From Planctomycetota bacterium (GTDB lineage: Bacteria > Planctomycetota > UBA1135 > GCA-002686595), in NCBI GenBank assembly GCA_016795325.1, contig JAEUHY010000029.1, forward strand, positions 1 through 64,000: a stretch of DNA of 64,000 bases. The letters are read 5' to 3'. Positions 54,282 through 63,362 of this stretch are shown piece by piece; position 1 is the stretch's first letter; the number at the start of each line of letters is the position of its first letter. The translations under genes and the position numbers were made by a program. The notes beneath the pieces were generated by a model. The model did not search any database, had not been told where the DNA came from, and was given only the letters and a program-made list of their open reading frames with translations.

Positions 54282-54758
54282 ATGAAGAAAACCACCCGCC
54301 GCTCCCGTTCGAAACTCCCCGCACGCGTCGCCGCTCCGCTCGAGAGCGGCGACGCGTGGGTTTTGGTGCACGTCGAGTTCATGGGCTGCACCGCGCACCC
54401 GCGGCTCGATTCGCTCTTGAGCCATGTCGCCAGTTCCATGGAGGCCGCGCTCGCGCGAGCGCGGCGAGTGAGCTACGGTCCGATCGGTTGGTGGGAGCTG
54501 TACCGCTTCACACGCGACTCCGACGAACTGTCCGAGGACGACCAGTCGGGCCTCGCACCGGAGCTGTACCTCGACCACCGCGGCCGCGTGGTCGAACGGC
54601 CGGACGTCAAGAACGCGCGCAAGCGCTTCGATGCGGAACGGCTCAAGGACATCGCGGCCGGCGTGTTTCCCGAAGGCGAGCACCAGTGCGCGGTGTGCCA
54701 CGCCGCGCAGCGAGCCGCGCCTCCCGCCGCCGCGAAGCGCACTCGCTCCAAGCGCTGA
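54282..54758 (+). CDS. Small soluble protein of unknown function with C-x-x-C end
   Basis: A 158-residue protein with a very basic N-terminus (KKTTRRSRSKLPAR) and basic C-terminus. The core reads WVLVHVEFMGCTAHPRLDSL, GPIGWWELYRFTRDSDELSE and PELYLDHRGRVVERPDVKNA. Near the end HQCAVCHAAQ gives a CxxCH motif like a c-type haem site, but no signal peptide is present, so haem attachment is unlikely and a metal site or chance is more probable. It lies 24 nt after the GPx gene, so co-transcription is likely. Family not recognised. Confidence 0.65.
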   Translation: MKKTTRRSRSKLPARVAAPLESGDAWVLVHVEFMGCTAHPRLDSLLSHVASSMEAALARARRVSYGPIGWWELYRFTRDSDELSEDDQSGLAPELYLDHRGRVVERPDVKNARKRFDAERLKDIAAGVFPEGEHQCAVCHAAQRAAPPAAAKRTRSKR

Positions 54759-54827
54759 AACCTCGCGGCGCGCGCGCTTCACAGCAGCGCCCCGCGCGGT
54801 CATGCTCCAGCTCCTCCCGTCCGCCGC

Positions 54828-55781
54828 ATGACCGCATCCGCTCCCCAGGCGCCCGTGATCTCCCTGCGGGGAGTCGTGAAGCAGTACGGCGCCGTGCGCG
54901 CGCTCGACGGAGTCGAGCTGAGTGTGGCCCCGGGCGCCACCGCGTTGCTCGGGCCCAACGGCGCGGGCAAGACGACGATGATCAAGCTGCTGCTCGGGCT
55001 CGTGAAGCCCGACGCGGGCGAGGCGCGCCTCTTGGGTTTCGATCCGCGCAAGCCCGCCGACGGCGTCGAGCTGCGCCGCAAGGTCGGCTACATGCCCGAG
55101 AGCGACTGCCTGCCGCCGCAGATGAACGCGGTGGAGCTCGTCTCGACGCTGGCGCGCATCACGGGCTTGAGCGAGAGCGACGCGATCACACGCGCGCACG
55201 AGTCGCTCGACTACGTCGGCCTCGATGAACAGCGCTACCGCGACATCGCGCAGTACTCGACCGGCATGAAGCAGCGCGTGAAGCTCGCGCAGGCTTTGGC
55301 GCACGATCCGCCGCTGCTCTTGCTCGACGAGCCGACCAACGGGCTCGATCCCAAGGGGCGGCGGCACATGCTCGAGCTCGTCGCCGACCTCGGCCACGCA
55401 CACGGCAAGAGCGTGCTCTTGTGCTCGCACCTGCTGCCCGACGTCGAGCGCACCTGCGACCACGTGGTCGTGCTCGACCGCGGCCGCGTCGCCGCGAGCG
55501 GCGCGCTGCTCGAGCTCACGCGCAGCCAGTCGCGCTCGTCGCGCGTGCGTGTCGCCGGCGACGTCGACGCTTTCGCGGGCGAGCTCGCGGCGCGCGGCAT
55601 CGCCTGCGACCGCGAGTCCGAGCGCGTGCTGCGCATCCACGCGCCGGGCGAAGACGCCGACGAGCTGTTCGGGCTGGCCGGCAGCGTCGGTGCGCACCTC
55701 GAAGCGGTCGAGGAGCAGCGCTCGAGCCTCGATCAGGTGTTCCTCGACGTGCTCAAGAACTCGCGGGAGGCGCGCGCGTGA
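54828..55781 (+). CDS. ABC-2 type transporter ATPase, first of two
   Basis: A 317-residue ATPase of the drug/polysaccharide ABC-2 class. Walker A LLGPNGAGKTTMIK, signature QYSTGMKQRVKLAQAL, Walker B LLLLDEPTNGLDPKGRR and the switch His in LLCSHLLPDVERTC are intact. A C-terminal extension of about 90 residues (RVRVAGDVDAFAGELAARGI) is typical of this class. Its TGA overlaps the GTG of the following permease (GTGA). Part of a four-gene block of two ATPase/permease pairs. Confidence 0.92.
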   Translation: MTASAPQAPVISLRGVVKQYGAVRALDGVELSVAPGATALLGPNGAGKTTMIKLLLGLVKPDAGEARLLGFDPRKPADGVELRRKVGYMPESDCLPPQMNAVELVSTLARITGLSESDAITRAHESLDYVGLDEQRYRDIAQYSTGMKQRVKLAQALAHDPPLLLLDEPTNGLDPKGRRHMLELVADLGHAHGKSVLLCSHLLPDVERTCDHVVVLDRGRVAASGALLELTRSQSRSSRVRVAGDVDAFAGELAARGIACDRESERVLRIHAPGEDADELFGLAGSVGAHLEAVEEQRSSLDQVFLDVLKNSREARA

Positions 55782-56680
55782 CGGCCGCAACGCACACCGA
55801 GATCTACCGCCCGTTCCGCGGCGCGCTCGCGCCCAGTCGCTGGGCTTTTTGGCCGCTGTACCGCGCGCAGATGGCGATCGCCACCAAGCGCAAGCTGCCG
55901 CTGTTCATCCTGTTCTTCGGCCCGGCGATGACCGGCATCGTCGTGTCGTTCCTCGCCTACTTGAGTTTCCAGATCGAGGAGAGCGGCAGCGGCGGTCCGC
56001 TGCTCAGCGGCGCCGGCCTCGCGGCGCAGTTCGCAGCGCAACTGCTCGAGGTGCACAAGCTGATCATCCAGGCGATGACCGCGGCGCGTTACTTCGCGGT
56101 GCTCGCCATGGCCTGGTACGGCGCCGGGCTGATCTGCGACGACCGGCGCGCGGGCGCGCACCTGCTGTACTTCTCGCGCCCGCTGACGCGCTTCGACTAC
56201 ATGTTGGCGCACTTCGCCACGGCCTTCACGTTCGGCTGCTTCGCGGTGCTCGGCCCCGGTCTGCTCATCTGCACCGTCGCCACCTTCAACTCGCCGAACT
56301 TCATCTTCCTGACCGAGAAGTGGCCGGTGATCGTCGGCACGATCGGCTACTCGCTCGCGTTCGTCACCGTCCTCTCGGCGCTGATCCTCGCCGTGTCGGC
56401 GCTCTCCAAGCGCAAGTCGTATGCGCTCGCCGCAGTGTTCGGGGTGTTCATGAGCACGCTGGCGCTCGGCGGTGCGATGGCCGCGCTGATGCGCGAGCGC
56501 CAGTGGCGCATGCTGAGCCTGGTGAGCCACTTCGAACGCGTGGCCGACTGGTGGATCGGTTCGTCGCGCTCGATCTTCCGCTGGGATCCGTGGTGGTCGG
56601 TGGCCGTGCTCGGCGGCCTGACGCTGGTGTCGTTCGCGATCGTGGCCTGGCGCGTGCGCCGCATGGAGGTGGTCGCGTGA
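55778..56680 (+). CDS. ABC-2 type permease, first of two
   Basis: A 300-residue membrane protein with six hydrophobic helices, including FILFFGPAMTGIVVSFLAYL, YFAVLAMAWYGAGLICDDRR and TFGCFAVLGPGLLICTVATF. The phrase ICDDRRAGAHLLYFSRPLTR matches ABC-2 permeases that export or remodel membrane components (like the NosY/CcmB-type group). GTG start overlaps the ATPase stop and its own TGA overlaps the next GTG, so stoichiometric synthesis is expected. Confidence 0.88.
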   Translation: MTAATHTEIYRPFRGALAPSRWAFWPLYRAQMAIATKRKLPLFILFFGPAMTGIVVSFLAYLSFQIEESGSGGPLLSGAGLAAQFAAQLLEVHKLIIQAMTAARYFAVLAMAWYGAGLICDDRRAGAHLLYFSRPLTRFDYMLAHFATAFTFGCFAVLGPGLLICTVATFNSPNFIFLTEKWPVIVGTIGYSLAFVTVLSALILAVSALSKRKSYALAAVFGVFMSTLALGGAMAALMRERQWRMLSLVSHFERVADWWIGSSRSIFRWDPWWSVAVLGGLTLVSFAIVAWRVRRMEVVA

Positions 56681-57603
56681 GCGGCGCGCTGCTCGCCGCC
56701 GACCAGCTCGGCCGTTGGTACGGACAGGTCGTCGGCCTGTCGGACCTCACACTCTCGCTCGAACGCGGCGTCACCGGCTTGGTCGGCCCCAACGGCGCCG
56801 GCAAGAGCACGTTCCTCAAGCTCGTGGCGGGCGAGATCCGCCCCTCGCGCGGCACGCTCGAGGTGCTCGGCCTCAAGCCCTTCGCCAACTCCGAGTTGTT
56901 CCGCCGCGCCGGTTTCTGTCCGCAGCAAGAAGCGCTGTACGAGGACATGACCGGGCTCGAAGTCGTGCGCTTCCTGATGCGGCTGCACGGCTTCGGCGCG
57001 GCGGAGGCGACACGACGTGCGAATGAAGCGCTCGATCGCGTGGGGCTGGGCGATGCGCGCAAGCGGCGCGTCGGCGGATACTCCAAGGGCATGCGGCAGC
57101 GCGCCAAGATCGCGCAGGCGATCGCTCACGGTCCCGAGCTGGTCGTCGCCGACGAGCCGTTCAACGGACTCGATCCCGTGGGCCGCGCCGAGATGACGGC
57201 GCTCTTCGCCCAGGCCGGCCGCGAGGGCATGAGCGTGTTGGTCTCGACGCACGTGCTGCACGAGGTCGAGGCGCTCACGCACGAGATCGTGCTGTTCCAC
57301 CGCGGGCGTCTGCTCGCGCAGGGACCGGTCGGCCAAGTGCGCCAATTGCTCTCGCGCCATCCGCGGCGCGTCGAATTGCGCGCACGCGAGCCGCGGCGCC
57401 TCGCGCGGGCGCTGGTCGAGCTCGACTTCGTGCTCTCGGTGCGCGTCGCGCAGGCGGACGGCCGCATCGACGTGGAGACCTTCGAGCTCGAGCGTTTCTT
57501 CGAAGCGCTCACGCGCATCGCCGCGGAGTTGCGCGTCGGCGTGACCAGCCTGGAGAGCCACGACGCAAATCTCGAGGCCGTGTTCGACTACCTGGTGGCG
57601 TGA
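56677..57603 (+). CDS. ABC-2 type transporter ATPase, second of two
   Basis: A 308-residue ATPase related to but distinct from the first. Walker A LVGPNGAGKSTFLKLVAGEI, Q-loop GFCPQQEALYEDMTGLEVVR, signature GYSKGMRQRAKIAQAI, Walker B LVVADEPFNGLDPVGRAEM (Phe-Asn in place of the usual Thr-Asn) and STHVLHEVEAL. A C-terminal domain of about 90 residues is present. GTG start overlapping the permease stop (GTGA). It could form a heterodimeric motor with the first ATPase. Confidence 0.92.
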   Translation: MSGALLAADQLGRWYGQVVGLSDLTLSLERGVTGLVGPNGAGKSTFLKLVAGEIRPSRGTLEVLGLKPFANSELFRRAGFCPQQEALYEDMTGLEVVRFLMRLHGFGAAEATRRANEALDRVGLGDARKRRVGGYSKGMRQRAKIAQAIAHGPELVVADEPFNGLDPVGRAEMTALFAQAGREGMSVLVSTHVLHEVEALTHEIVLFHRGRLLAQGPVGQVRQLLSRHPRRVELRAREPRRLARALVELDFVLSVRVAQADGRIDVETFELERFFEALTRIAAELRVGVTSLESHDANLEAVFDYLVA

Positions 57604-57613
57604 GGCACGGCCG

Positions 57614-58405
57614 ATGCTGAACTTCCTGCGCACGACTTGGCTGCTCTACCGGACCCACCTGGTGCGGACGCTGCGCGCTCGCCGCATGTGGCTGGTCGCC
57701 TTCGGCGTGGCGCTCGCCCCGCTGATCGCCTGGATCGTGGCGCAGTCGCCGCGCACCATCCGCGGCCTGGACGTGCTGACGGCGCTGGGTTTCCTGCTCA
57801 CGATCAACGTGATGGCGCCGCTGGCGTCGGTCATCGTCGGCGCCGCGGTGCTCGGCGAGGAGCTGGAGGACCGCACGATCACCTACCTGCTCACGCGCCC
57901 GATCTCGCGCCCCGCGATCCTCGTCGGGCGCTGGATGGCGAGCGCCACGGTGCTGGTGGCCCTCTTCGCCCTGAGCGCCGCGCTGCTGGGTTCGATCGCC
58001 GGCCAGTTCCCGCCGCCGTCCGACGACAAGTATCTGATTCCCGCAGGACTCACGGGAGCGCTCGTCGGCGCCAGCGCGCTCGCTGTGTTCACGTACTCGG
58101 CGCTGTTTTCGACCCTGGGCGTGTTCTTCAAGCACCCGATGATCGTCGGGCTCGGCTACGCCTTCACGATCGAGGGCTTCCTCGCGAACCTGCCGGGCAA
58201 GAACCAGGCGCTGACGATCCAGTACTACGTGCGCTGTTTCCTCGCGAGCCAGCACCCCCAGGCCTGGGCGGGCGTGGAGGACGTCGTCCCGCGCGAGCCG
58301 CTCGACGCGGCGCAGTCCGTGCGCTGGTTGCTCGGCATCGCGCTCGTCGCGCTGGCGGTCGGTGCGCTGGCGCTGCGCCGCAAGCAATACGAGCTCACGG
58401 CCTGA
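57614..58405 (+). CDS. ABC-2 type permease, second of two
   Basis: A 263-residue permease with six helices. It carries the ABC-2 phrase LGEELEDRTITYLLTRPISR followed by PAILVGRWMASATVLVALFA, like the DRRAGAHLLYFSRPLTR motif of its partner. It begins 10 nt after the second ATPase stop. The pair of permeases and ATPases suggests one heterotetrameric transporter; cargo unknown. The preceding periplasmic peroxidase gives no direct clue. Confidence 0.88.
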   Translation: MLNFLRTTWLLYRTHLVRTLRARRMWLVAFGVALAPLIAWIVAQSPRTIRGLDVLTALGFLLTINVMAPLASVIVGAAVLGEELEDRTITYLLTRPISRPAILVGRWMASATVLVALFALSAALLGSIAGQFPPPSDDKYLIPAGLTGALVGASALAVFTYSALFSTLGVFFKHPMIVGLGYAFTIEGFLANLPGKNQALTIQYYVRCFLASQHPQAWAGVEDVVPREPLDAAQSVRWLLGIALVALAVGALALRRKQYELTA

Positions 58406-59041
58406 GGTCGGGCTCAGGCGGCGCGACGCTCGCCGCGGGGAGCGACAGAAGCGCCAGGCGCCCGACAGAAACAGCGCCGACGCAGCCGCGAAGAATAAAT
58501 AGGAGAGGCCGAGTCCGCCGGTCTCCCCCAGAGAACCTGCGAACCCGACCCCTGCTTTGCCAATCGGTGCTGCTTCAGTAGCTGTGGATCTTCACGGACT
58601 GAATCTGTCGGAGCGAAGACGCTCGGGCGCACTGCCAGCGCGCCCGGCGCCGTAGTCCGCGCGGGTTGCTCCGCGAGCAGCGCCGAGCGAGGGCTCTTCG
58701 CGCACGGCTGGCGGCCAGCACGCACGCATCCGGTACACCCGGACTCGCTCGGAGCAGCGCGCGGAACCCGCACGCCGTTGCGACGGAACAGGTCAGGATC
58801 TGTCCCGCCGGAATCGGCGTGTCGGCCCGCTCGAACCTGACACGGCGCTGTGCGGCGTCGCGTCGCAACCTCTATCCCGCGTCGGTCACCAGGATTCACT
58901 CCACAATCGTTTTTCTTACACGCGCGGGGCGAGCGTGGCGCGACGTTACGCTCGGACTAGCTGCCCACCCCGCCGGACCAACGCGGCGCAGAAGAGACGT
59001 CGGCTGCTGGGCGTCCGCACCCCACACGAGGACTGTTGTCG
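58406..59041. other. Intergenic stretch of 636 bp, no gene recognised
   Basis: No reading frame here has the codon bias or the domains of its neighbours. The left half has islands of lower GC (AAGAATAAATAGGAGAGG near 58488 and ACAATCGTTTTTCTTACACG near 58903), which stand out in this genome. The second may be part of the promoter of the exported protein at 59042. GGAACAGG...CTGTCC around 58788 is a short inverted repeat. It may be remnant sequence of a lost element, but I cannot support that. Confidence 0.45.
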
Positions 59042-60748
59042 ATGAATCGCACCGCCATCGCGCTCGCGTTGAACGTCGCCCTGGCCGCCAGCCTTTGCGC
59101 GCCGGCCGCAGCGCAGGCCGACCCCGTCGCGCGAACCTACGACCTGCGGGCGGTGACCCAGCCCAGCCACGTCGACGTGTTCAGCGCGCGCGCCGCGCCG
59201 CTGCTCCAACCCGACGACGAAGGCGGCGCGCTGGAACTGGAGTCCGACGACGGCGTCGGAACGCTGGCGCGCATCCTCAGCTTCGCCTTCGAGTCCGAGT
59301 TGGAGGCGCCGGGCAACGAACTGCGGCTCGACGACGAGGGCCGCGCGCGCATCGTGGCCCCAGACGCGACGCACCAGAGCATCGCGAAGATGCTCGAGAG
59401 CCTCGGGGGCGCGCTCAACGCGCCGCTCGCGGTGCGCATCGACGTGGTCGAGTTGCCCGCTGGCGCCGCGGCGCGCGGCGGCCTGCTGAGCCTGGCCGAC
59501 GCCGACAAACTGCTCGCTGGCGGAGCGCGGCGCTCGTTCACGCTGCGCGCCCCGCGCGGCCGCGTCGCCATGCTCGATGCGAGCACGCTGCGCCAGATCG
59601 TCGGCGGGTACGGCGTGGAAGTGGCCGAACAGTCCGCGCAGTTCGACCCACTCACGCAGACCGTGAGCAGCGGCGTGCGCTGCGCGCTGCGTGCGACCGA
59701 CAACGGGGCCGGCGCGCAGCTCGCGCTGTACGCGTCGATCAGCCAGTTGCAGCCGTTGCGCGTGCGCGAGCTGCACCTGGGCGGCGTGCACGGATCGGAA
59801 GGCGGCGCAAAAACCCACGTCGGAAAGGTCGAGATCGAACTGGCGACGCTGCTCGCGTTCAGCGGCGGCTTCAACGTGTTCATCCCCAAAGAGCGCGCCG
59901 CGGTCTTCACGAGCGCGGTGGCGCTCGAGTCCGGACAGCGGCACTTCGCGTGGGTGCTGCGCTGCGAGGGACACAGCGGCGTGAAAGTCACCCAACTCTT
60001 GCGGGGCGGTTCGCGGCTCCACCACGTGCACGTGTGGGACACCAGTTGGGTCGAACCTCCGCGCGCGCGGGTGAGCGGCGCGCTCATCGGCCGCGACATC
60101 GTCGCCGCGGCGCGCAATCTGGAGTGGTTGCAAGGAGACGAACGTGGCTTGCAGGTCGAGCTCGCCGCGCCGCCGCTCACCGAGCGCCTCGCGCGCTGGG
60201 GCGAACGCGCGAGCGACGTGTTCACGCTCGGCCCCTACGCCATCGCACTTTCACGCGAGGGGCAGCTTCCCGAACTGAGCAACGGCGAGCGAACGGATGG
60301 CGGCGATCCTTCCAGCGTGCTCTTGAACTGGAAGCTGGCGCGCTCAGGCGCGCTCGTGGCCAGCGGTTCGGCGCCGCTGCTCGTGGGCGAAGCGAGCGCG
60401 TGGATGCAAGGCGCCGAAGCACGGCGCATCCGAGAGGCCGACGTGGAGGTGGCATCCAAGGTCGGCGCGCTGTGCCCGATGGTCGCCAGCGCCCTCGACG
60501 GTTTGCTGATCCACGCGCGCCCGATGGCCACCGCGCAGGGCCTCGACGTCGAGTTATCGCTCGACGCCAGCATTCAATCCGGAGCGCTGAGCGAGCGTTC
60601 GGTCGGCGCGCCGCTCGCGCTGCCGGTAGATCAAGCCAGTTGGGACGTGCTCACGGTGCGTGAGACGCTGCGCGCGCGCCCGGCGCCGTACGTGTTCCAG
60701 GGCGGAGGCGGCCTCGAACTCGAGGTGACGATCCTGCCGGCGCTCTAG
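59042..60748 (+). CDS. Exported protein of unknown function
   Basis: A 568-residue protein with a clear signal peptide (ALALNVALAASLCAPAAAQA, cleavage after AQA). The mature start (VARTYDLRAVTQPSHVDVFS) resembles the opening strand of secretin-N0/STN-like domains found in large exported proteins. The rest is beta-rich with repeated phrases (ALRATDNGAGAQLALYASIS, RVSGALIGRDIVAAARNLEW, VLTVRETLRARPAPYVFQGG) and no transmembrane barrel pattern or C-terminal Phe. I recognise no family. The ATG at 59042 is preferred over a TTG two codons earlier. Its TAG stop is contributed by the left CTAG of repeat copy B. Confidence 0.65.
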   Translation: MNRTAIALALNVALAASLCAPAAAQADPVARTYDLRAVTQPSHVDVFSARAAPLLQPDDEGGALELESDDGVGTLARILSFAFESELEAPGNELRLDDEGRARIVAPDATHQSIAKMLESLGGALNAPLAVRIDVVELPAGAAARGGLLSLADADKLLAGGARRSFTLRAPRGRVAMLDASTLRQIVGGYGVEVAEQSAQFDPLTQTVSSGVRCALRATDNGAGAQLALYASISQLQPLRVRELHLGGVHGSEGGAKTHVGKVEIELATLLAFSGGFNVFIPKERAAVFTSAVALESGQRHFAWVLRCEGHSGVKVTQLLRGGSRLHHVHVWDTSWVEPPRARVSGALIGRDIVAAARNLEWLQGDERGLQVELAAPPLTERLARWGERASDVFTLGPYAIALSREGQLPELSNGERTDGGDPSSVLLNWKLARSGALVASGSAPLLVGEASAWMQGAEARRIREADVEVASKVGALCPMVASALDGLLIHARPMATAQGLDVELSLDASIQSGALSERSVGAPLALPVDQASWDVLTVRETLRARPAPYVFQGGGGLELEVTILPAL

Positions 60749-60909
60749 TGTCCTGCTTCCGAAGCTCGTCGAAGATGTCGCTGGAATCTGCGTTCCTGGC
60801 AAGGCGCGAGGATTCCAGGCGAGCTGAATGGGTCGCCGAACCGGAGCAACGCCGCCAGGCGCGGCGAGGCGCCTGAGATACGCGGCGAAATCTTGGCTCA
60901 ACCCACTAG
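60745..60909 (+). repeat. CTAG-bounded structured repeat, copy B (complete)
   Basis: The complete 165-bp element runs from CTAGTG to CACTAG. Its 87-nt core (60801-60887) matches the core of copy A at about 80 of 87 positions in opposite orientation. Hairpins visible are GGAATC/GATTCC, GGCGA/TCGCC around CTGAAT and the perfect CAGGCGC-GGCGAG-GCGCCTG. The left CTAG holds the TAG stop of the exported-protein gene and the right CTAG holds, on the other strand, the TAG stop of the sugar-transferase gene. Exactly gene-to-gene placement suggests insertion at CTAG. Confidence 0.85.
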
Positions 60910-61667
60910 CTGTCCTTGGACTTCTTGTTCCAGCGCCAACCGCGGCCGAGCACCATCCACACCAGCGTGCGGCCGACGATGCCCATGTCCGTCGCGAACG
61001 ACAGTTTCGCGAGGTACTCGCGGTTGAGCTCGAGCTTGCGGCGGTAGGCCTCGACGTCCTTGGGCGTGTAGCCCTGCGTGATCTGCGCCCAGCCGGTGAT
61101 CCCCGGCTTGATCGCCATGCGCTCGAGGAAGCCCGGCACGTTCGTGCAGGCCCACTCCTCGACTTCGATCATCTCGGGGCGCGGCCCGATGAAGCTCATC
61201 TCGCCTCGCAGCACGTTGAACAGCTGCGGCAGTTCGTCGAGGTGCGTGCTGCGCAGGAACTTGCCCATGCGCGTGACGCGCGCCACGTCGCCGCCCGACC
61301 AGGCTTCGAACACCGAGCCCGTCGGCTCGCGCATCGTGCGGAACTTCACGAGCTGGAAGATGCGGCCGCGGTGGCCGACGCGCGGCTGCACGAAGAACGC
61401 CTTGCGCAGCCCGCCGAAGGCGACGGCGTTGGCGAGCGCGACGAGCGCGATCACCACCAGAGCCGGCGGCAGCGTCAGCGCCAGGAGCAACTCGTCGAAC
61501 ATGGGCCGGCCCCACTGAGCCCACAGACCGCGCGGAGCGAGGCGCTCCCAGTCGATGGGCTCTTCGAGCCGCTCGGGCAGCGCGTCGGAGTCGAGCGCGG
61601 GCGGGCGGTCAGGCTCGTCGAGTTCGAGGAAGGTGCTCGGGCGCGTACGGAGCGAAGCGGAGGGCAT
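60906..61667 (-). CDS. Undecaprenyl-phosphate sugar phosphotransferase (short PglC-like)
   Basis: A 253-residue initiating transferase that links a sugar phosphate to undecaprenyl phosphate. After about 50 hydrophilic residues comes one membrane segment (LLLALTLPPALVVIALVALA). The catalytic domain follows with AFFVQPRVGHRGRIFQLVKF, RTMREP, RSTHLDELPQLFNVLRGEMS, FIGPRPEM and KPGITGWAQI. This is the small monotopic (PglC/WcaJ C-terminal) form; one Arg/Lys-rich substitution (QPRVG) is normal. The last codon and TAG lie in repeat copy B. It primes synthesis of the repeat unit flipped by the divergent Wzx-like protein. Confidence 0.93.
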   Translation of the reverse strand: MPSASLRTRPSTFLELDEPDRPPALDSDALPERLEEPIDWERLAPRGLWAQWGRPMFDELLLALTLPPALVVIALVALANAVAFGGLRKAFFVQPRVGHRGRIFQLVKFRTMREPTGSVFEAWSGGDVARVTRMGKFLRSTHLDELPQLFNVLRGEMSFIGPRPEMIEVEEWACTNVPGFLERMAIKPGITGWAQITQGYTPKDVEAYRRKLELNREYLAKLSFATDMGIVGRTLVWMVLGRGWRWNKKSKDS

Positions 61668-61846
61668 GGGCAGGATGGGAACGCGGGGATGCGGGGTGCG
61701 GGTGCGCGCTGGGGCAAGGTGCGCCGCCGGCCCGTATCGGGACGCGCGCTGGCGAAACTGACGCGAACCCGAACCGTTTTTGCGAAAGATCGGCGAGTTG
61801 CTCGCCTGCGGGAACGGGCCTCTCAAGGGCGGGGTAGGTCGCGCCG

Positions 61847-63361
61847 ATGCGGCAGCGAGCGACCATGCCCCCTGACCCTCTTCAAGCCGCGCCGCGAAGC
61901 GCTGGCGCGAACGCCGCGTTCGCGCTGCTGGCGAACACGGCCCCGCCGGGTGAACTCGGCGAGGCGGCAGGTCAACGGGCGTCGAGCGCTGAGCCGTCCC
62001 AGGGCGGCCCGCCAGCGTGCGGCGAAGCATGCGCGAGCCACGGAGCTCCGGCCCACGCAGCGCGCGACCAGGGACTGGGCGCGACGGCCGCGACCATGGC
62101 CGCCAGCCAGGTCGTACTCGCCGCCGTGGGCCTGGTGTCGTTGCCGATCCTCACACGCCAGCTCGGGCCGCAGGCCTACGGACAGTTCTCGCTGTTCGTG
62201 ACGCTGCTGGGCGTCGTGACGTACCAGGACGTCGCGCGCCAACTCCTCATCCGCGAGGAGACCGTGCGCGACTCCAGCGAGCGTGAGCTCGACGGCCTCG
62301 CCCGCCTGAGTCTGGCGTTCATCACCGTGCTCGCGCTCGGCGTCGGTTGGATCGCGCTCTCGCCCGCCGCTGCGCTCGTGCTAGCGCTGGGCAGCGCGCT
62401 CCACGGCCTCGCCTCACGCGACTTCTCTGCGCTCAGCGCCGCGGGGCGCGCCGGCTTCGCGAACGCCGCACGCAACCTCGCCTGGGCCGGCGCCTTCGCC
62501 GCCAGCGCCGCGCTGTGCTTCGTGCAAACGCAGGCCTGGGTGCTCGGATGCGCGTTCGCCGCCGCCAACGCGGCGTTGATCGTCACCTACCGCCGCGCCG
62601 CTCCACAGCGGCCGCGGCCAAGCTCGAGCGGCTGGTGGAGCGCGCTGCGCACCTCGCCGCGCCGCGCGCGCTACCGCGCCGCCGCCGTCGACCTGCTCGG
62701 CTTCGGACTCGCCTCGAGCGCCATCGCGTGCCTCGACCGCGTGATGCTCGACGAATGGGTCGGAGGCGAAGCGCTCGGCGTCTACAGCGGGGCCGCGGAT
62801 GTCGCGCTGCGCCTGCACGTCGTCAGCTCCGCGCTCTCGGCCGCGCTCTTCCCGCTGCTCGCACGTGAACTCGTCGAGCGCGGCTACGACTCCGCTGCGC
62901 AACGTTTCGTCGGCATCGTCTCGCGCGCCGCGCCGCTCTACTTCATCGCACTCGCGGTGGGGATGTTCCTCGCCCCACAAGCGCTGCCGTGGCTGCTGGG
63001 CGAGTCGTTCCGCGCTTCGTCGCCGTTGCTCGTCGCGCTGCTCGCGCTGCTGTACGTGCACGCGTTCGGCTTCTTCATCACGCCCTGGCAGCGCGCACGC
63101 GGCGACTTCTGCACCCAGCGCCGCGCCTACGTGCTCGCCGTGTGCCTGATGGTGCTCGTCGGCGCCTTCGCGATCCCGCGCTGGGGCGCGTGGGGCGCCG
63201 TCGCGGCCTTCGCCGCCGCGCGGACAGCGGAGCTGCAACTGATCGCGATCGAAGCGGTGCGTCTGCCGCGCGCACTGCTGCCGCGCTGGAAGCTCGCCAC
63301 GGCGGGCGCGCTGTTCCTCGTGCTCGCGGCCCTCGGCGCCTGGCGCCTGGCGGAGGCCTGA
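61847..63361 (+). CDS. Wzx-like oligosaccharide flippase
   Basis: A polytopic protein of about 504 residues. After a Pro/Ala-rich tail of about 80 residues come 12 or so helices with the MATE-like flippase start AASQVVLAAVGLVSLPILTR, QLGPQAYGQFSLFVTLLGVV, and later GFGLASSAIACLDRVMLDEW and ALGVYSGAADVALRLHVVSS. It should move undecaprenyl-linked repeat units across the inner membrane. The N-terminal extension is unusual for Wzx; the true start may be a later codon (a second ATG at 61865 is possible). Followed after 1 nt by the truncated polymerase-like gene. Confidence 0.88.
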   Translation: MRQRATMPPDPLQAAPRSAGANAAFALLANTAPPGELGEAAGQRASSAEPSQGGPPACGEACASHGAPAHAARDQGLGATAATMAASQVVLAAVGLVSLPILTRQLGPQAYGQFSLFVTLLGVVTYQDVARQLLIREETVRDSSERELDGLARLSLAFITVLALGVGWIALSPAAALVLALGSALHGLASRDFSALSAAGRAGFANAARNLAWAGAFAASAALCFVQTQAWVLGCAFAAANAALIVTYRRAAPQRPRPSSSGWWSALRTSPRRARYRAAAVDLLGFGLASSAIACLDRVMLDEWVGGEALGVYSGAADVALRLHVVSSALSAALFPLLARELVERGYDSAAQRFVGIVSRAAPLYFIALAVGMFLAPQALPWLLGESFRASSPLLVALLALLYVHAFGFFITPWQRARGDFCTQRRAYVLAVCLMVLVGAFAIPRWGAWGAVAAFAAARTAELQLIAIEAVRLPRALLPRWKLATAGALFLVLAALGAWRLAEA

Positions 63362-63362
63362 C

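Noticed and set aside
58500..58570. tRNA-like GGGTTCG on the minus strand
   Set aside because: No acceptor stem, anticodon stem or D-arm could be folded around it.
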